Source: Kitasatospora sp. MAP5-34
Lineage (GTDB): Bacteria; Actinomycetota; Actinomycetes; Streptomycetales; Streptomycetaceae
Assembly (NCBI RefSeq): GCF_029894335.1
Contig: NZ_JARXZC010000035.1
Location: 23,238 to 87,237, forward strand
DNA: 64,000 nucleotides
Direction of reading: 5' to 3'
In this document: positions 17,887 to 26,717 of the stretch, piece after piece
Layout of the letters: each line of letters starts with the position of its first letter
How positions within the stretch are numbered: position 1 is the stretch's first letter
Notes under the pieces: generated by a model
What the model was told of the DNA's origin: nothing
The model's database searches: none
The model's input: only the letters and a program-made list of their open reading frames with translations
Program-made: the position numbers and the translations under genes

Positions 17887-18963
17887 TTACGGGTACAGCT
17901 CCGCGAGCACGGCGGCGAAGGCGGACTCCCAGGCGGCCCGGGACGGGGTCCGGTCGGTTGTCGGGCCGGTGAGGGCCGCGAGGGCGTTGCGGACCACCTC
18001 GTGGGGGCGGGCGGAGGTGACGGCGGCGTGGCCGAGTTCCAGTTCGTGCTGGAGGTTGTCCCGGCCGTGGCCCTGGACGACGTCAAGTAGCAGGAGGGGG
18101 CGGCCCAGGGCGCGGGCCTCGCTGCAGGTGTCTCCCGAGCTGGTGATCACCAGGTCGGCGGCTGCCATCAGGGTCGGGACGCGGTCGGTGTAGCCGAAGG
18201 GGTGCAGCCGGGCCTCCCGCCGGGCGGCCGCGCGCAGCCGGGCCTCCAACCGCTGGTTCCGGCCCGCCACGGCCAGCACGTGCGGTCCGGCGGCGGCCAG
18301 CGCGCGGGCGGTCCCGGCGACCGGGCCGAGCCCCCAGGCGCCCGACATCAGCAGCACGCACCGGGCGTCCGCCGGGACGCCCAGCTCCGCGCGGGCTGCC
18401 GCCCGGGTGGGCGGGGTGTAGAAGGCGGCCCGCAGCGGGACGGGGACCACCGCGATCCGGGCCTCCGGGCGGTAGCGGCGGACCGCGCAGGCCGCGACCT
18501 CGGAGGTGACGAGGAAGAGGTCGGTACCGTCCTGCACCCAGAGCCGGTGCGGTGTGACGTCGGTGCAGAAGACCAGGTGGACCAGGCCCGGCCACCGGCT
18601 GCGCAGCTGGTTGACGGCGGACGCGGCGGTCGGGAAGACCGAGACCACCAGCTCGGGCGGCCGCCGCGCCAGCAACCTCCCCAGCTCCGGCACCAACCGG
18701 GTGCGGGCGGCCGCCTCGGTGAGCAGCGCGAGCCTGCTCCCCGGCCGCAGCGCGGCGAAGTGGAAGGCGTCGTAGACGCCGGGCAGCGCGAGCATCCGGC
18801 GGAACACCGCCTCCCCGGCGGCGGCGCCCGCCGTCCCGAGCAGGCTCATCGCGTCCACGGTGGTGGTGGTCCAGCCCCGGCCGACCAACGTTTCGGCGCA
18901 GGCCCGGGCCATCACGTCGTGGCCCTGGCCGAGGGAGCCGGTGAGCAGCAGCGCGTGCGGCAC
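17887..18963 (-). CDS. MGDG-synthase-like (GT28-type) glycosyltransferase
   Basis: Glycosyltransferase of about 358 aa resembling monogalactosyldiacylglycerol synthase and MurG: an N-terminal LLTGSLGQGHDVMARACAE, an FCTDVTPHRLW acceptor-side segment, and a C-terminal nucleotide-sugar-binding half (SGAWGLG, AADLVITSSGDTCSEA). Such enzymes transfer a sugar to a lipid at the inner face of the membrane. The GTG at 18963 has AGGCAGG a few bases upstream. It lies 11 nt after the epimerase gene and is the last gene of a three-gene operon, suggesting synthesis of a glycolipid carrying an amino sugar. The exact donor and acceptor are unknown. Confidence 0.85.
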   Translation of the reverse strand: MPHALLLTGSLGQGHDVMARACAETLVGRGWTTTTVDAMSLLGTAGAAAGEAVFRRMLALPGVYDAFHFAALRPGSRLALLTEAAARTRLVPELGRLLARRPPELVVSVFPTAASAVNQLRSRWPGLVHLVFCTDVTPHRLWVQDGTDLFLVTSEVAACAVRRYRPEARIAVVPVPLRAAFYTPPTRAAARAELGVPADARCVLLMSGAWGLGPVAGTARALAAAGPHVLAVAGRNQRLEARLRAAARREARLHPFGYTDRVPTLMAAADLVITSSGDTCSEARALGRPLLLLDVVQGHGRDNLQHELELGHAAVTSARPHEVVRNALAALTGPTTDRTPSRAAWESAFAAVLAELYP

Positions 18964-18974
18964 GGTGACCTGCC

Positions 18975-19916
18975 TCAAGACCGCTGGTTCGACCGGTACC
19001 AGTCGACGTAGCGGCTGACCCCGTCGGAGAACCGGGTGGTGGGCGACCACCCCAGCAGCCGTTTCGCCTTCGCATTGGAGACCGCCCGGGCGGTGTAGTC
19101 GCCCGCGCGGGCCGGGACGTGCTCGACGGTGAGCGGGCCGAGCAGCTCGCTCACGGTGTCGGCGACCTCCCGGATCGATACCGGGGTGCCGCCCTCCAGC
19201 GCGAAGGTCTCGTCCTGCGCCGCCGGTGACAGGGCGCGGACGTGGGCCTCGGCGAGGTCCTCCACGTAGACCCAGTTGCGGGTCTGGCCGCCGTCCCCGG
19301 CGATGGTGATAGGGCGGTCGGCCAGCGCGGCCTGGACGAACCGGGCGATCACCAGCTCGTCCCGCATTCTCGGCCCGTACGGGATGCCGTACCGCAGGAT
19401 GGTGAAGTGCTGGCCGTAGAGGTCGTGGTAGCTGTGCACCGCCAGCTCGGCGGCGATCTTGCCCGCGACGTAGAGGTGTCCGGTGCGGCCGAGATCGATC
19501 GGGACGTCCTCCGTCAGCTCGACGTCGGAGGGCCCGGGCCGACCGTACGCAGCGCCGTACACCCAGACGCTGCTGGCCAGCACGACGCGCGCGCAGCCCG
19601 TCCGGCGGGCCGCCTCCAGCACGCAGACCGTGCCTTCGACGTTCATCCGGGTGGACCGGACGGGGTCGGCGGCGACCTGGTCCACGTTGGCCGTGGCGGC
19701 GAGGTGGAAGACGATCTCGCTGCCCTCCAGCGCGGCGGTCAGCCCGGGCAGGTCGAGGATGTCCGCGCGGACGTAGCCAGCGGCCGGGTTGGCCCGGTGC
19801 GCCGGACCGCTGACGGGCGCGCTGTCGACCACGACCACCTCGTGACCGGCCGCCAGCAGCCGGTCGACCACGTGGGACCCGATGAATCCGCACCCGCCTG
19901 TGACCACAGCTCTCAT
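18975..19916 (-). CDS. NAD-dependent sugar epimerase/dehydratase
   Basis: Extended SDR acting on nucleotide sugars, 313 aa. It shows the Rossmann GGCGFIGSH (8-16), HLAATANVD, a catalytic SSVWVYG Ser region with YVAGK (Tyr and Lys), and LRYGIPYGPR. GalE- and UDP-glucuronate epimerase-type proteins share these features. The ATG at 19916 has GAGGAG 5 nt upstream. It sits between the aminotransferase (9-nt gap) and the glycosyltransferase, consistent with making an amino sugar nucleotide. Confidence 0.92.
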   Translation of the reverse strand: MRAVVTGGCGFIGSHVVDRLLAAGHEVVVVDSAPVSGPAHRANPAAGYVRADILDLPGLTAALEGSEIVFHLAATANVDQVAADPVRSTRMNVEGTVCVLEAARRTGCARVVLASSVWVYGAAYGRPGPSDVELTEDVPIDLGRTGHLYVAGKIAAELAVHSYHDLYGQHFTILRYGIPYGPRMRDELVIARFVQAALADRPITIAGDGGQTRNWVYVEDLAEAHVRALSPAAQDETFALEGGTPVSIREVADTVSELLGPLTVEHVPARAGDYTARAVSNAKAKRLLGWSPTTRFSDGVSRYVDWYRSNQRS

Positions 19917-19925
19917 GGCGACTCC

Positions 19926-21050
19926 TCAGCCGATCAGGTCGGCGTGGACGGCGGAGATCGCGGTCAGCACCTGGTCGACCTCGTCGTCCCGCATGTCCGA
20001 GTGGACCGGCAGGCAGATGTGCCGGGCGCAGACGTCCTCGGCGACGGGCAGCGGCCCGTCCGCGTACGGGGCCAGTACCGGCTGGTGGTGCAGCGGCAGG
20101 TCGTAGACCTCGCCGGGGAGCCGGACGCCGAACCGCTCGGACACCTCGCGCTTGAAGTGCGCGCGGTCGACGCCGGTCGGGAGCAGCACCATGTACTTGT
20201 AGTAGTTGCTGCGGCATTTGGGCGGCTCGACCAGCGGTTGCAGGCCGGGCAGCCCGGCCAGCGCGGCGGTGTAGCGGTCGGCGACCTCGCGGCGGGTCTC
20301 GATGAACTCCTTGAGGCGGCGCAGATGGATCTCGCCGATCGCCGCGTTCACCTCGCTGAGGCGCCAGGAGTAGCCGTCCCGGACGTGGTGGTTGGCGCCG
20401 AAGGAGCCCTTGCCCTGGTCCCGGTAGATCCGCGCCTCGTCGCGCAGCTCGTCCGAGGCGGTGACCAGCATGCCGCCCTCGCCGCTGGTGGTCACCTTGG
20501 TGGCGTAGAAGGAGAACGCCCCGGCGAGGCCGAACGAACCGGCGAACCGGCCGTCGTAGCTGCAGCCGTGCGCGTGAGCGGCGTCCTCGATCAGCGGGAT
20601 GCCACGGGCGTCGCACAGCCGGCGGATGGCGTCGACCTCGGGAGTGATCAGACCGCCGACGTGCACGAGCAGGACGGCGGCGGTGGCGGGCGTCAGTGCC
20701 GCCTCGACGGTGGCCACGCTCAGTGCGAAGGTCTCGGCCGAGACGTCGGCGAAGACCGGGCGGCCGCCGGCGTGCAGCACGGCCGCCGCCGAGGCGTAGA
20801 AGGTGTTGGCGGGTACCACGACGTCCCGGCCGGCCACCTCGGCGATGCGCAGGACGATCTCCAGCGCCGCCGTACCGGTGTTGACCGCGACGGCGTGCGG
20901 GACTTCGTGCACGGCAGCGAAGGCGGTCTCGAAGCGTTCGGTACGCGGACCGAGGGTCAGCGCGCCGGTGGCCAGAATCTCCTTGACCGCGTCGGCGACC
21001 GCAGACCGGTCGTCCTCCGGGTACACGACTCGCGCGGCGGGAACATCCAC
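19926..21050 (-). CDS. DegT/DnrJ/EryC1/StrS-family sugar aminotransferase
   Basis: PLP-dependent sugar aminotransferase, 374 aa, with GPRTERFE, NTGTAALEIVL, VPANTFYAS, EDAAHAHG and the PLP lysine in FYATK (about Lys185). Family members convert keto-sugar nucleotides to amino sugars. The start is the GTG at 21050, preceded by GGAGGT at 5-nt spacing; the frame is open further upstream but without comparable support. First gene of an operon with the epimerase and glycosyltransferase. Confidence 0.93.
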   Translation of the reverse strand: MDVPAARVVYPEDDRSAVADAVKEILATGALTLGPRTERFETAFAAVHEVPHAVAVNTGTAALEIVLRIAEVAGRDVVVPANTFYASAAAVLHAGGRPVFADVSAETFALSVATVEAALTPATAAVLLVHVGGLITPEVDAIRRLCDARGIPLIEDAAHAHGCSYDGRFAGSFGLAGAFSFYATKVTTSGEGGMLVTASDELRDEARIYRDQGKGSFGANHHVRDGYSWRLSEVNAAIGEIHLRRLKEFIETRREVADRYTAALAGLPGLQPLVEPPKCRSNYYKYMVLLPTGVDRAHFKREVSERFGVRLPGEVYDLPLHHQPVLAPYADGPLPVAEDVCARHICLPVHSDMRDDEVDQVLTAISAVHADLIG

Positions 21051-21592
21051 GCGGCACCTCCGATGCTCGGCGGGATCGGTCAGGCCCACGGCACCCGGGG
21101 CGCGTTTCACGTTACCTGCCATATCGGACGAAGCGTGGAATATACGACCAATAGGGATGTGACTGGAGTGGCTGACGGGGTCCGTGGCGCTCGTGGGGCG
21201 AGAGACATTGCGCCATCCGGGGAGTGTGAGGCCGACCACTGAATTAACTGTCCCGTCGGAGAAGTTCCTGTAGTTGAGGTGTTCGGCGGCAAGATTTCCT
21301 GCGAATCCCTGGCACGCTCCCGGCGGGCGGAAGTTCCTTCGGTCACGATCGGATTTTCCGCTCAGCAGGGATGTCCGGAAATATGGTCAACCAGTGCACC
21401 CCCGCCATTCGGCCGTTACGAGAACCCCACTTGCTCTGCAAACATGGGGAGCGGGCGGGGCGATCATGAAATATGCCACTGGCATGTCCGTCAACCGGGC
21501 TGTGTCCACGCCATTCTGACGACCCGTCAAATTCTGAGAGACATCTGTTCGTGCGCTCCGCCACCGGCGGGGCGCCAGAGGGGGGTACAGCC
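21051..21592. promoter_or_regulatory. Divergent promoter region between the amino-sugar operon and melC1
   Basis: 542 bp without a supported gene, containing several AT-richer patches. An odd palindrome ATGCCA-C-TGGCAT lies at 21473-21485, 108 nt before melC1, and could be an operator for the tyrosinase pair. Exact promoters cannot be assigned by eye. Confidence 0.5.
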
Positions 21593-21991
21593 ATGTCCGA
21601 AACCACCCAGACTGCCGAGCTCACGCGCCGCCGCATGCTCCAGGGCGCGGCCGTCGCGCTCACCGCCGCCGCCGGGACGGCGCTGATCGGCCTGACCGGG
21701 TCCACCGACAAGCCCGCCGCAGCGGCCGGCCTGGCCGGCTCGGACAAGATCGACGAGGTCTACCAGGGCCGGCGCATCCAGGGTCGGCCCGTCTCGGCCG
21801 GAGGCGCCGGGCACCACCACCACGGGAGCTACTCGGTGCTGATCGACGGCAAGGAGCTGCACATGATGCAGAACGCCGACGGGACCTGGATCAGTGTCGT
21901 CAACCACTACCAGACCTTCACCACGCCGCGCGGGCTGGCCCGGGCCGCCGTCCGTGAGCTGCGCGGCGCCTCGCTCGTCCCGATCGCCTGA
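21593..21991 (+). CDS. melC1: Tyrosinase cofactor / copper chaperone MelC1
   Basis: Caddie protein that loads copper into apo-tyrosinase and carries it through the Tat pathway, 132 aa. It has a twin-arginine leader (TRRRMLQGAAVALTAAA), the conserved EVYQGRRIQGRP segment, a His cluster GHHHHGSY and the signature ELHMMQNADGTWISVVNHY. The ATG at 21593 follows GAGGGGGG at good spacing. It is 59 nt upstream of melC2, in the standard order. Confidence 0.96.
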   Translation: MSETTQTAELTRRRMLQGAAVALTAAAGTALIGLTGSTDKPAAAAGLAGSDKIDEVYQGRRIQGRPVSAGGAGHHHHGSYSVLIDGKELHMMQNADGTWISVVNHYQTFTTPRGLARAAVRELRGASLVPIA

Positions 21992-22050
21992 GCCGTACAC
22001 GCGGCGCACGTCGGTCCAAACCAGGTCAGACCATCTCAAGAGGGGGAAAC

Positions 22051-22878
22051 ATGGCAGTCCGTAAGAATCAGGCGACCCTGACGGCCCAGGAGAAGCGCGG
22101 CTTCGTCAACGCCGTCCTGGCGCTCAAGGCCAACGGTGGTTACGACGCTTTCGTCACCACCCACAACTCGTTCATCACGAGCGACACCGACGACGGTGAG
22201 CGGACCGGCCACCGCTCGCCGTCCTTCCTGCCCTGGCACCGCCGCTTCCTGCTCCAGTTCGAGCAGGCACTGCAGGCCATCGACCCCACCGTCTCCCTCC
22301 CGTACTGGGACTGGACGGCCGACCAGACGTCGTCCAGCTCCCTCTGGGGTGACGACTTCCTGGGCGGTGACGGCCAGAGCAGCGACAGCCAGGTGACCAC
22401 CGGGGCCTTCGCCTTCAGCGGTGGCAACTGGACGCTCAACGTGAGCTCCGACAATCGCAACTTCCTGCGCAGAGCACTGGGCGCCGGGGTCGCGAGCCTG
22501 CCCAGCAAGGACGACGTGAACTCCGTCCTGGCGATATCCACTTACGACGCCGCGCCGTGGAACAGTGCCTCCGAGGGCTTCCGCAACAACCTGGAGGGCT
22601 GGCGGGGCGTCAACCTGCACAACCGGGTGCACGTCTGGGTCGGCGGCGACATGCTGACCGGGATGTCGCCCAACGACCCGGTGTTCTGGCTGCACCACTG
22701 CTTCATAGACAAGCTGTGGGCGGCCTGGCAGAGCCGCCACACCGACCAGAGCTACCAGCCGACCGTCAGCACCACCAACGTGGTCGCGCTCAACGACACC
22801 ATGAAGCCGTGGAACGACACCGCCCCGGCGGCGATGCTCGACCACACCCGCTACTACACCTACGACACCGGCTTCTAG
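22051..22878 (+). CDS. melC2: Tyrosinase
   Basis: Type 3 copper mono-oxygenase that converts phenols to quinones and leads to melanin, 275 aa, the usual Streptomyces length. All six copper ligands are present: His38, His54 and His63 (CuA; THN, TGHRSPSFLPWHRRF) and His190, His194 and His216 (CuB; NLHNRVHVW, FWLHHCFID). It has no signal peptide of its own; export depends on MelC1. GAGGGGGAAAC precedes the ATG and a strong terminator follows. Confidence 0.98.
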   Translation: MAVRKNQATLTAQEKRGFVNAVLALKANGGYDAFVTTHNSFITSDTDDGERTGHRSPSFLPWHRRFLLQFEQALQAIDPTVSLPYWDWTADQTSSSSLWGDDFLGGDGQSSDSQVTTGAFAFSGGNWTLNVSSDNRNFLRRALGAGVASLPSKDDVNSVLAISTYDAAPWNSASEGFRNNLEGWRGVNLHNRVHVWVGGDMLTGMSPNDPVFWLHHCFIDKLWAAWQSRHTDQSYQPTVSTTNVVALNDTMKPWNDTAPAAMLDHTRYYTYDTGF

Positions 22879-22886
22879 CCGAAGAC

Positions 22887-22926
22887 GGTTCAGGTCCCCG
22901 ACGAAACCTCGTCGGGGACCTGAACC
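22887..22926. terminator. 18-bp perfect bidirectional terminator hairpin
   Basis: Perfect 18-bp arms (22887-22904 and 22909-22926) with an AACC loop, placed between the convergent ends of melC2 and pfkA; it can serve both. Confidence 0.92.
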
Positions 22927-22945
22927 ACTGGTGGCGGCGGTGGGA

Positions 22946-23971
22946 TCAGATGACGGTCTCGGCCTCGGCGTAGCGCTCGGCGGGGACGGTCTTCAGGTCG
23001 GCCACGGCGTCGGCCAGCGGCACCAGGGCGATCTGGGTGCCGTGCAGGGCGGTGATGTGGCCGAAGGCGCCCTTGTGGACGGCCTCGACGGCGTGCCAGC
23101 CGAAGCGGGTGGCGAGGACGCGGTCGTATGCGGTCGGGGTGCCGCCGCGCTGGGTGTGGCCGAGGATGACCGGCTTGGCCTCCTTGCCGAGGCGGTGCTC
23201 CAGCTCGCGGGAGAGCTGGTTGGCGACACCGGTGAAGCGCTCGTGACCGTAGATGTCCTTGACGCCCTCCTCCCAGTGCATGGTGCCGGGCTCGGGCTTG
23301 GCGCCCTCCGCGCAGACCACGATGGCGAACTTCTTGTTCCGGTCGAAGCGCTCGCGGACGACCTCGGTGAGCCGGTCGATGTGGAACGGTCGCTCGGGCA
23401 CCACGATCGCGTGCGCGCCGGCGGCCATGCCGGCGTGCAGGGCGATCCAGCCCGTGTGACGGCCCATCAGCTCGACCACCATCACGCGCTGGTGCGACTC
23501 GGCGGTGGTCTTCAGCCGGTCCAGTGCCTCGGTGGCCACCGAGACGGCGGTGTCGAAGCCGAAGGTGACGTCGGTGCAGGCGATGTCGTTGTCGATGGTC
23601 TTCGGCACGCCGACCACCGGCAGACCCGCGTCGCTCATCAGCTTCGCGGCCTTCAGGGTGCCCTCGCCGCCGATCGGGATCACCGCGTCGATGCCGAGGT
23701 CCGCGCAGTACTTCTTGGCGCGCTCGACGCCGTCCCGCAGGTGGCTCGGCTGGACCCGGGACGAGCCCAGGATGGTGCCGCCCTGGGCCAGGATGCCGCT
23801 CACCGAGTCGATGGTGAGGGGCCGGTGGACACCTTCGAGGAGACCGCGCCAGCCGTCCTGGAACCCGATGATCTCGTCGCCGTGGTCGACCACCCCCCGG
23901 TGGACCACGGACCGGATCACGGCGTTCAGGCCGGGGCAGTCACCGCCGCTGGTCAGCACACCAATACGCAT
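22946..23971 (-). CDS. pfkA: 6-phosphofructokinase, ATP-type
   Basis: Glycolytic phosphofructokinase, 341 aa, matching actinomycete PfkA. Motifs: LTSGGDCPGLNAVIR at the N-terminus, GGEGTL at the nucleotide site (Gly where PPi-dependent enzymes carry Asp, so ATP is the likely donor), PKTIDNDI with the catalytic Asp pair, and MGRHTGW. The ATG at 23971 gives the family N-terminus; GGGAG lies about 10 nt upstream. A longer in-frame start near 24052 exists but adds unrelated residues. Confidence 0.96.
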   Translation of the reverse strand: MRIGVLTSGGDCPGLNAVIRSVVHRGVVDHGDEIIGFQDGWRGLLEGVHRPLTIDSVSGILAQGGTILGSSRVQPSHLRDGVERAKKYCADLGIDAVIPIGGEGTLKAAKLMSDAGLPVVGVPKTIDNDIACTDVTFGFDTAVSVATEALDRLKTTAESHQRVMVVELMGRHTGWIALHAGMAAGAHAIVVPERPFHIDRLTEVVRERFDRNKKFAIVVCAEGAKPEPGTMHWEEGVKDIYGHERFTGVANQLSRELEHRLGKEAKPVILGHTQRGGTPTAYDRVLATRFGWHAVEAVHKGAFGHITALHGTQIALVPLADAVADLKTVPAERYAEAETVI

Positions 23972-24215
23972 TGCTTTGCAACTCCCGAGCAGTACCGGAC
24001 GGCCGGACTTCCACCTTGGCGCTGGCACCTGAAGGTTGGCTCGAATCAGACATGACTCACTGAATCGGGCCATGGAGCAGCATACGGCTCCTGCGTCCGG
24101 CCGGGCAGGCGCCGACGCGGGAGCGGCGTCGTCGACGCACCCGCGCGGAACTGCGGCTGGACACCGGGGAGGGTGTGCGTCCAGCTTCCCTATTGTCGTA
24201 CGGATTGTGGCTCCT

Positions 24216-24257
24216 GGGCACCGGCTGCCCGCCATGCGGTCAGGTCAGCCGGTGTCC
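24216..24257 (-). terminator. Hairpin downstream of murT-gatD
   Basis: Arms 24216-24227 and 24246-24257 pair over 12 bp with one G-T, around an 18-nt loop. On the minus strand it begins 27 nt after the gatD stop and so likely ends the murT-gatD transcript. Confidence 0.65.
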
Positions 24258-24284
24258 GTCCAGGATCTCAGTACCCGGGAGGGG

Positions 24285-25226
24285 TCAGGCGGGCTGGCGG
24301 GTGGCGTTGATCCGCTCGGTGCGCAGCGCGTCGTACCAGGTGGTGTCGGCCGGCGGGAGCGCGTTCACGTCCAGCGCCAGCTTGATCAGCATGTCGGCGA
24401 CGGCGGGGTTGCGGGCCATCACCGGCCCGTGCAGGTAGGTGCCGAAGACGGTGTCCCGCCAGGCGCCCTCGGTGCCGTCGCCGGTGCCGTTGCCCCGGCC
24501 GGTCTGGACGGTGGCCAGCGGCGCGACGCCCTGGCCCAGGTGCGTGACGCCCTGGTGGTTCTCGAAGCCGGTCAGCTGCGGCAGGCCGAGCCGGGGGTCG
24601 ACCTCGGCGAGCACGTCGCCGACGCAGCGACCGCCCTCGCCACGGGTGGACCAGACGTCGAGCAGGCCGAGGCCCGGCTCGCGCTCGCCCAGGTCGTTGA
24701 TGAACTCGTGGCCCAGGATCTGGTAGCCGGCGCAGACCGAGAAGATGATCGCACCGTTCTCGGCGGCCCGGACCAGGCCGGTGTCGGCGCGCAGCCGCTC
24801 AGCCGCGAGCCGCTGCGGGCGGTCCTCACCGCCGCCGATCAGGTAGATGTCACCACTGGTGGGGACGGCCTGGTCGGAGCGGACGTCGATCCGCTGCACA
24901 CCGAGCCCGCGCTGACGGGCCCGGCGCTCGACGACCAGCGCGTTGCCCCGGTCGCCGTAGGTGCTGAGCAGGTCCGGGTAGACCCAGACCAGCCGCAGGT
25001 TGCTGTCGTTCATCCGCGAGGCCCTTCCGTACGACTGCTGCTGCTGGTGCGGCTGCGGCGCGGCGTACTGCTGGGAGTGTTCGTACTGCTGGGGCTGACT
25101 GTGCTGGGGCTGACTGTGCTGGGGCTGACTCTGGTGGGGCTGACTCTGGTGGGGCTGCCCGCTGTTCGGCTGGCCGTAGGGGGGCTGACCGTTGTACGGC
25201 TGGGGAGGCTGAGGGGGGAAGGACAT
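24285..25226 (-). CDS. gatD: Lipid II isoglutaminyl synthase, glutaminase subunit GatD, with Gln/Pro-rich N-terminal extension
   Basis: GatD supplies ammonia from glutamine to MurT, which amidates the D-glutamate of lipid II. The class I amidotransferase core (LRLVWVYPDLLSTYGDRGN onward) has the nucleophile Cys in FSVCAGYQ (about 165 of 313) and the catalytic His in TYLHGP (about 265). The ATG at 25226 overlaps the murT stop (TGATG). It adds 71 residues rich in Gln, Pro, His and Ser, including pentapeptides QPHQS and QPQHS. Codons there are strongly G/C-ended, so I take them as translated. The usual 242-aa GatD corresponds to the ATG at 25013, which has its own GGAAGGG site, so two forms are possible. 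Confidence 0.88.
   Translation of the reverse strand: MSFPPQPPQPYNGQPPYGQPNSGQPHQSQPHQSQPQHSQPQHSQPQQYEHSQQYAAPQPHQQQQSYGRASRMNDSNLRLVWVYPDLLSTYGDRGNALVVERRARQRGLGVQRIDVRSDQAVPTSGDIYLIGGGEDRPQRLAAERLRADTGLVRAAENGAIIFSVCAGYQILGHEFINDLGEREPGLGLLDVWSTRGEGGRCVGDVLAEVDPRLGLPQLTGFENHQGVTHLGQGVAPLATVQTGRGNGTGDGTEGAWRDTVFGTYLHGPVMARNPAVADMLIKLALDVNALPPADTTWYDALRTERINATRQPA
25091..25157 (-). repeat. 15-bp tandem repeat in the 5' end of gatD
   Basis: Four consecutive 15-bp units (two of one type, two of a variant) plus half a unit, from 25091 to 25157. They keep the reading frame and encode (QPHQS)2(QPQHS)2 on the minus strand. Confidence 0.92.
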
Positions 25227-26488
25227 CAGTTGGCCACCGCCTTTCGCAGCTGCTGGAACGCGGTGTAGTTGGCGATCGCCTCGATCCGTCCGGGCGGGGC
25301 CATCTGGACGGCCTGCTCCAGGGTGTCGACCACGTGGAACTGCAGTCCGGCGACCTCCAGGCGTACCGCGAGGTCCAGCTTGCGCTGGCCCATCACGAAG
25401 ACCGGGTGGCCCGCCAGGCGTTCGTAGTCCACGTCCCAGAGCCAGGAGGTGTCGGTGCCGTCCGCGTCCATCGCGTTCACCGACAGCACCACCGGCGCGG
25501 GCGGCTGGTCGATCAGCGAGAAGGTCTCCAGCCAGCCGGCCGGGTTCTTGGCCAGCAGCAGCCGGACGTCGCGGCCCAGGTACGAGACCACGTCGTAGCG
25601 GCCGGCCACCGCCGTCACCGCCTGCATCCGCTGCAGCGCGACCTGCGGGGCGACGCCGAAGACGGCCGCCACGGCGGCCGAGCTGGTGGCGTTGGCCAGG
25701 TTGGCGCGGCCCGGCAGCTGGAGCGTGATCGGCCAGGCGCCACGCTGCGGGTCGATCACGTGGGTGCCCTGGAGCGCCCAGTGCGGCTGGGGGCGGCGGA
25801 AACCGCAGTCCTGGCAGAACCAGTCGTCCCCGGGACGCTGCATCACACCACCGCAGGACGGGCAGGACCAGGCGTCCTCCTTCCACGCCTGACCGGCGGC
25901 CACCCAGACCACCTTCCGGCAGGAGGAGGCGGCCCAGGTCACCAGCGGGTCGTCCGCGTTGGCGATGATCACGGCGTCGCTGTCCTTGAGACCCTCGCGC
26001 CACTTCTCGGCCATCATCCGCGTCTCGGCGGCGCGGTCCAGCTGGTCGCGCGAGAGGTTCAGCAGCGCTATGGCCTTGGGGTTGGTGTCGCGGGCGACCC
26101 CGGCGAGGTACTTCTCGTCGACCTCGATCACGCCGAACTTGGCGTCCGAGCCGCCCGCCAGCGCGGAGGTGATGCCGGCGGGCATGTTGGCGCCCAGCGC
26201 ATTGGAGACGACGGGGCCTGCGGCGCCCAGCGCCTCGGCGATCAGCCGGGTGGTGGTGGTCTTGCCGTTGGTCGCGCTGACCAGGACCACGTCGAGGTGC
26301 TCGGCGAGGGTCGCCAGCAGGTCGGGGTCCAGCTTGAGGGCGACCTTGCCGCCGATCACCGAGCCACTGCCACGGCCGGCCTTCTGCGAGAGGGCGGCGG
26401 CCATCCGGCCGGCCGTCACGGCGAGCTTGGCGCGGGCGGGCAGCGAGGCGTCGCGTACGGCCGCGGCTTCCGAATCGGTGCCTGGCAT
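25226..26488 (-). CDS. murT: Lipid II isoglutaminyl synthase, Mur-ligase-like subunit MurT
   Basis: Mur-ligase-type ATPase, partner of GatD, amidating the second residue of the peptidoglycan stem peptide; 420 aa. It has the ATP loop NGKTTTT (74-80), a four-Cys zinc ribbon typical of MurT (Cys209, 212, 225 and 228), and the DUF1727 C-terminal domain ending in NYTAFQQLRKA. The ATG at 26488 follows AAGGAGGAA with a rather long spacer. Translationally coupled to gatD. Amidation affects cross-linking and antibiotic and lysozyme sensitivity. Confidence 0.95.
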   Translation of the reverse strand: MPGTDSEAAAVRDASLPARAKLAVTAGRMAAALSQKAGRGSGSVIGGKVALKLDPDLLATLAEHLDVVLVSATNGKTTTTRLIAEALGAAGPVVSNALGANMPAGITSALAGGSDAKFGVIEVDEKYLAGVARDTNPKAIALLNLSRDQLDRAAETRMMAEKWREGLKDSDAVIIANADDPLVTWAASSCRKVVWVAAGQAWKEDAWSCPSCGGVMQRPGDDWFCQDCGFRRPQPHWALQGTHVIDPQRGAWPITLQLPGRANLANATSSAAVAAVFGVAPQVALQRMQAVTAVAGRYDVVSYLGRDVRLLLAKNPAGWLETFSLIDQPPAPVVLSVNAMDADGTDTSWLWDVDYERLAGHPVFVMGQRKLDLAVRLEVAGLQFHVVDTLEQAVQMAPPGRIEAIANYTAFQQLRKAVAN

Positions 26489-26629
26489 GCTCAGTGGTTC
26501 CTCCTTGCTGCGGCGCCCTCCGGGGGTTCGTGAGAACCCTTCGGGGGGCGGGGACGGGGGCCAGCCTACCCACTCCATCCTCCGGCACCGATTTCCGGAC
26601 CCCTGGTGAGGCGGAACTTGTGCTGTCAC

Positions 26630-26680
26630 GGCAACCAGATCAGGGGTGCGCAGTTCCCCCGCGCCCCTGATCTGGTTGCC
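26630..26680 (-). terminator. 17-bp hairpin terminator carrying the recurring intergenic motif in its loop
   Basis: Perfect 17-bp arms (26630-26646 and 26664-26680), with an inner GCG/CGC continuation and the GCGCAGTTCC motif in the loop. It lies 38 nt after the GNAT gene stop on the minus strand and upstream of murT. Confidence 0.85.
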
Positions 26681-26717
26681 CGGTTGCGTACGTGCACCCA
26701 AAGTGCTGGTGGTGCGT

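Noticed and set aside
23972..24284. N-terminal extension of PfkA from an upstream in-frame ATG near 24052
   Set aside because: The added residues do not resemble any PfkA, and the family start MRIGVLTSGGD is at 23971.
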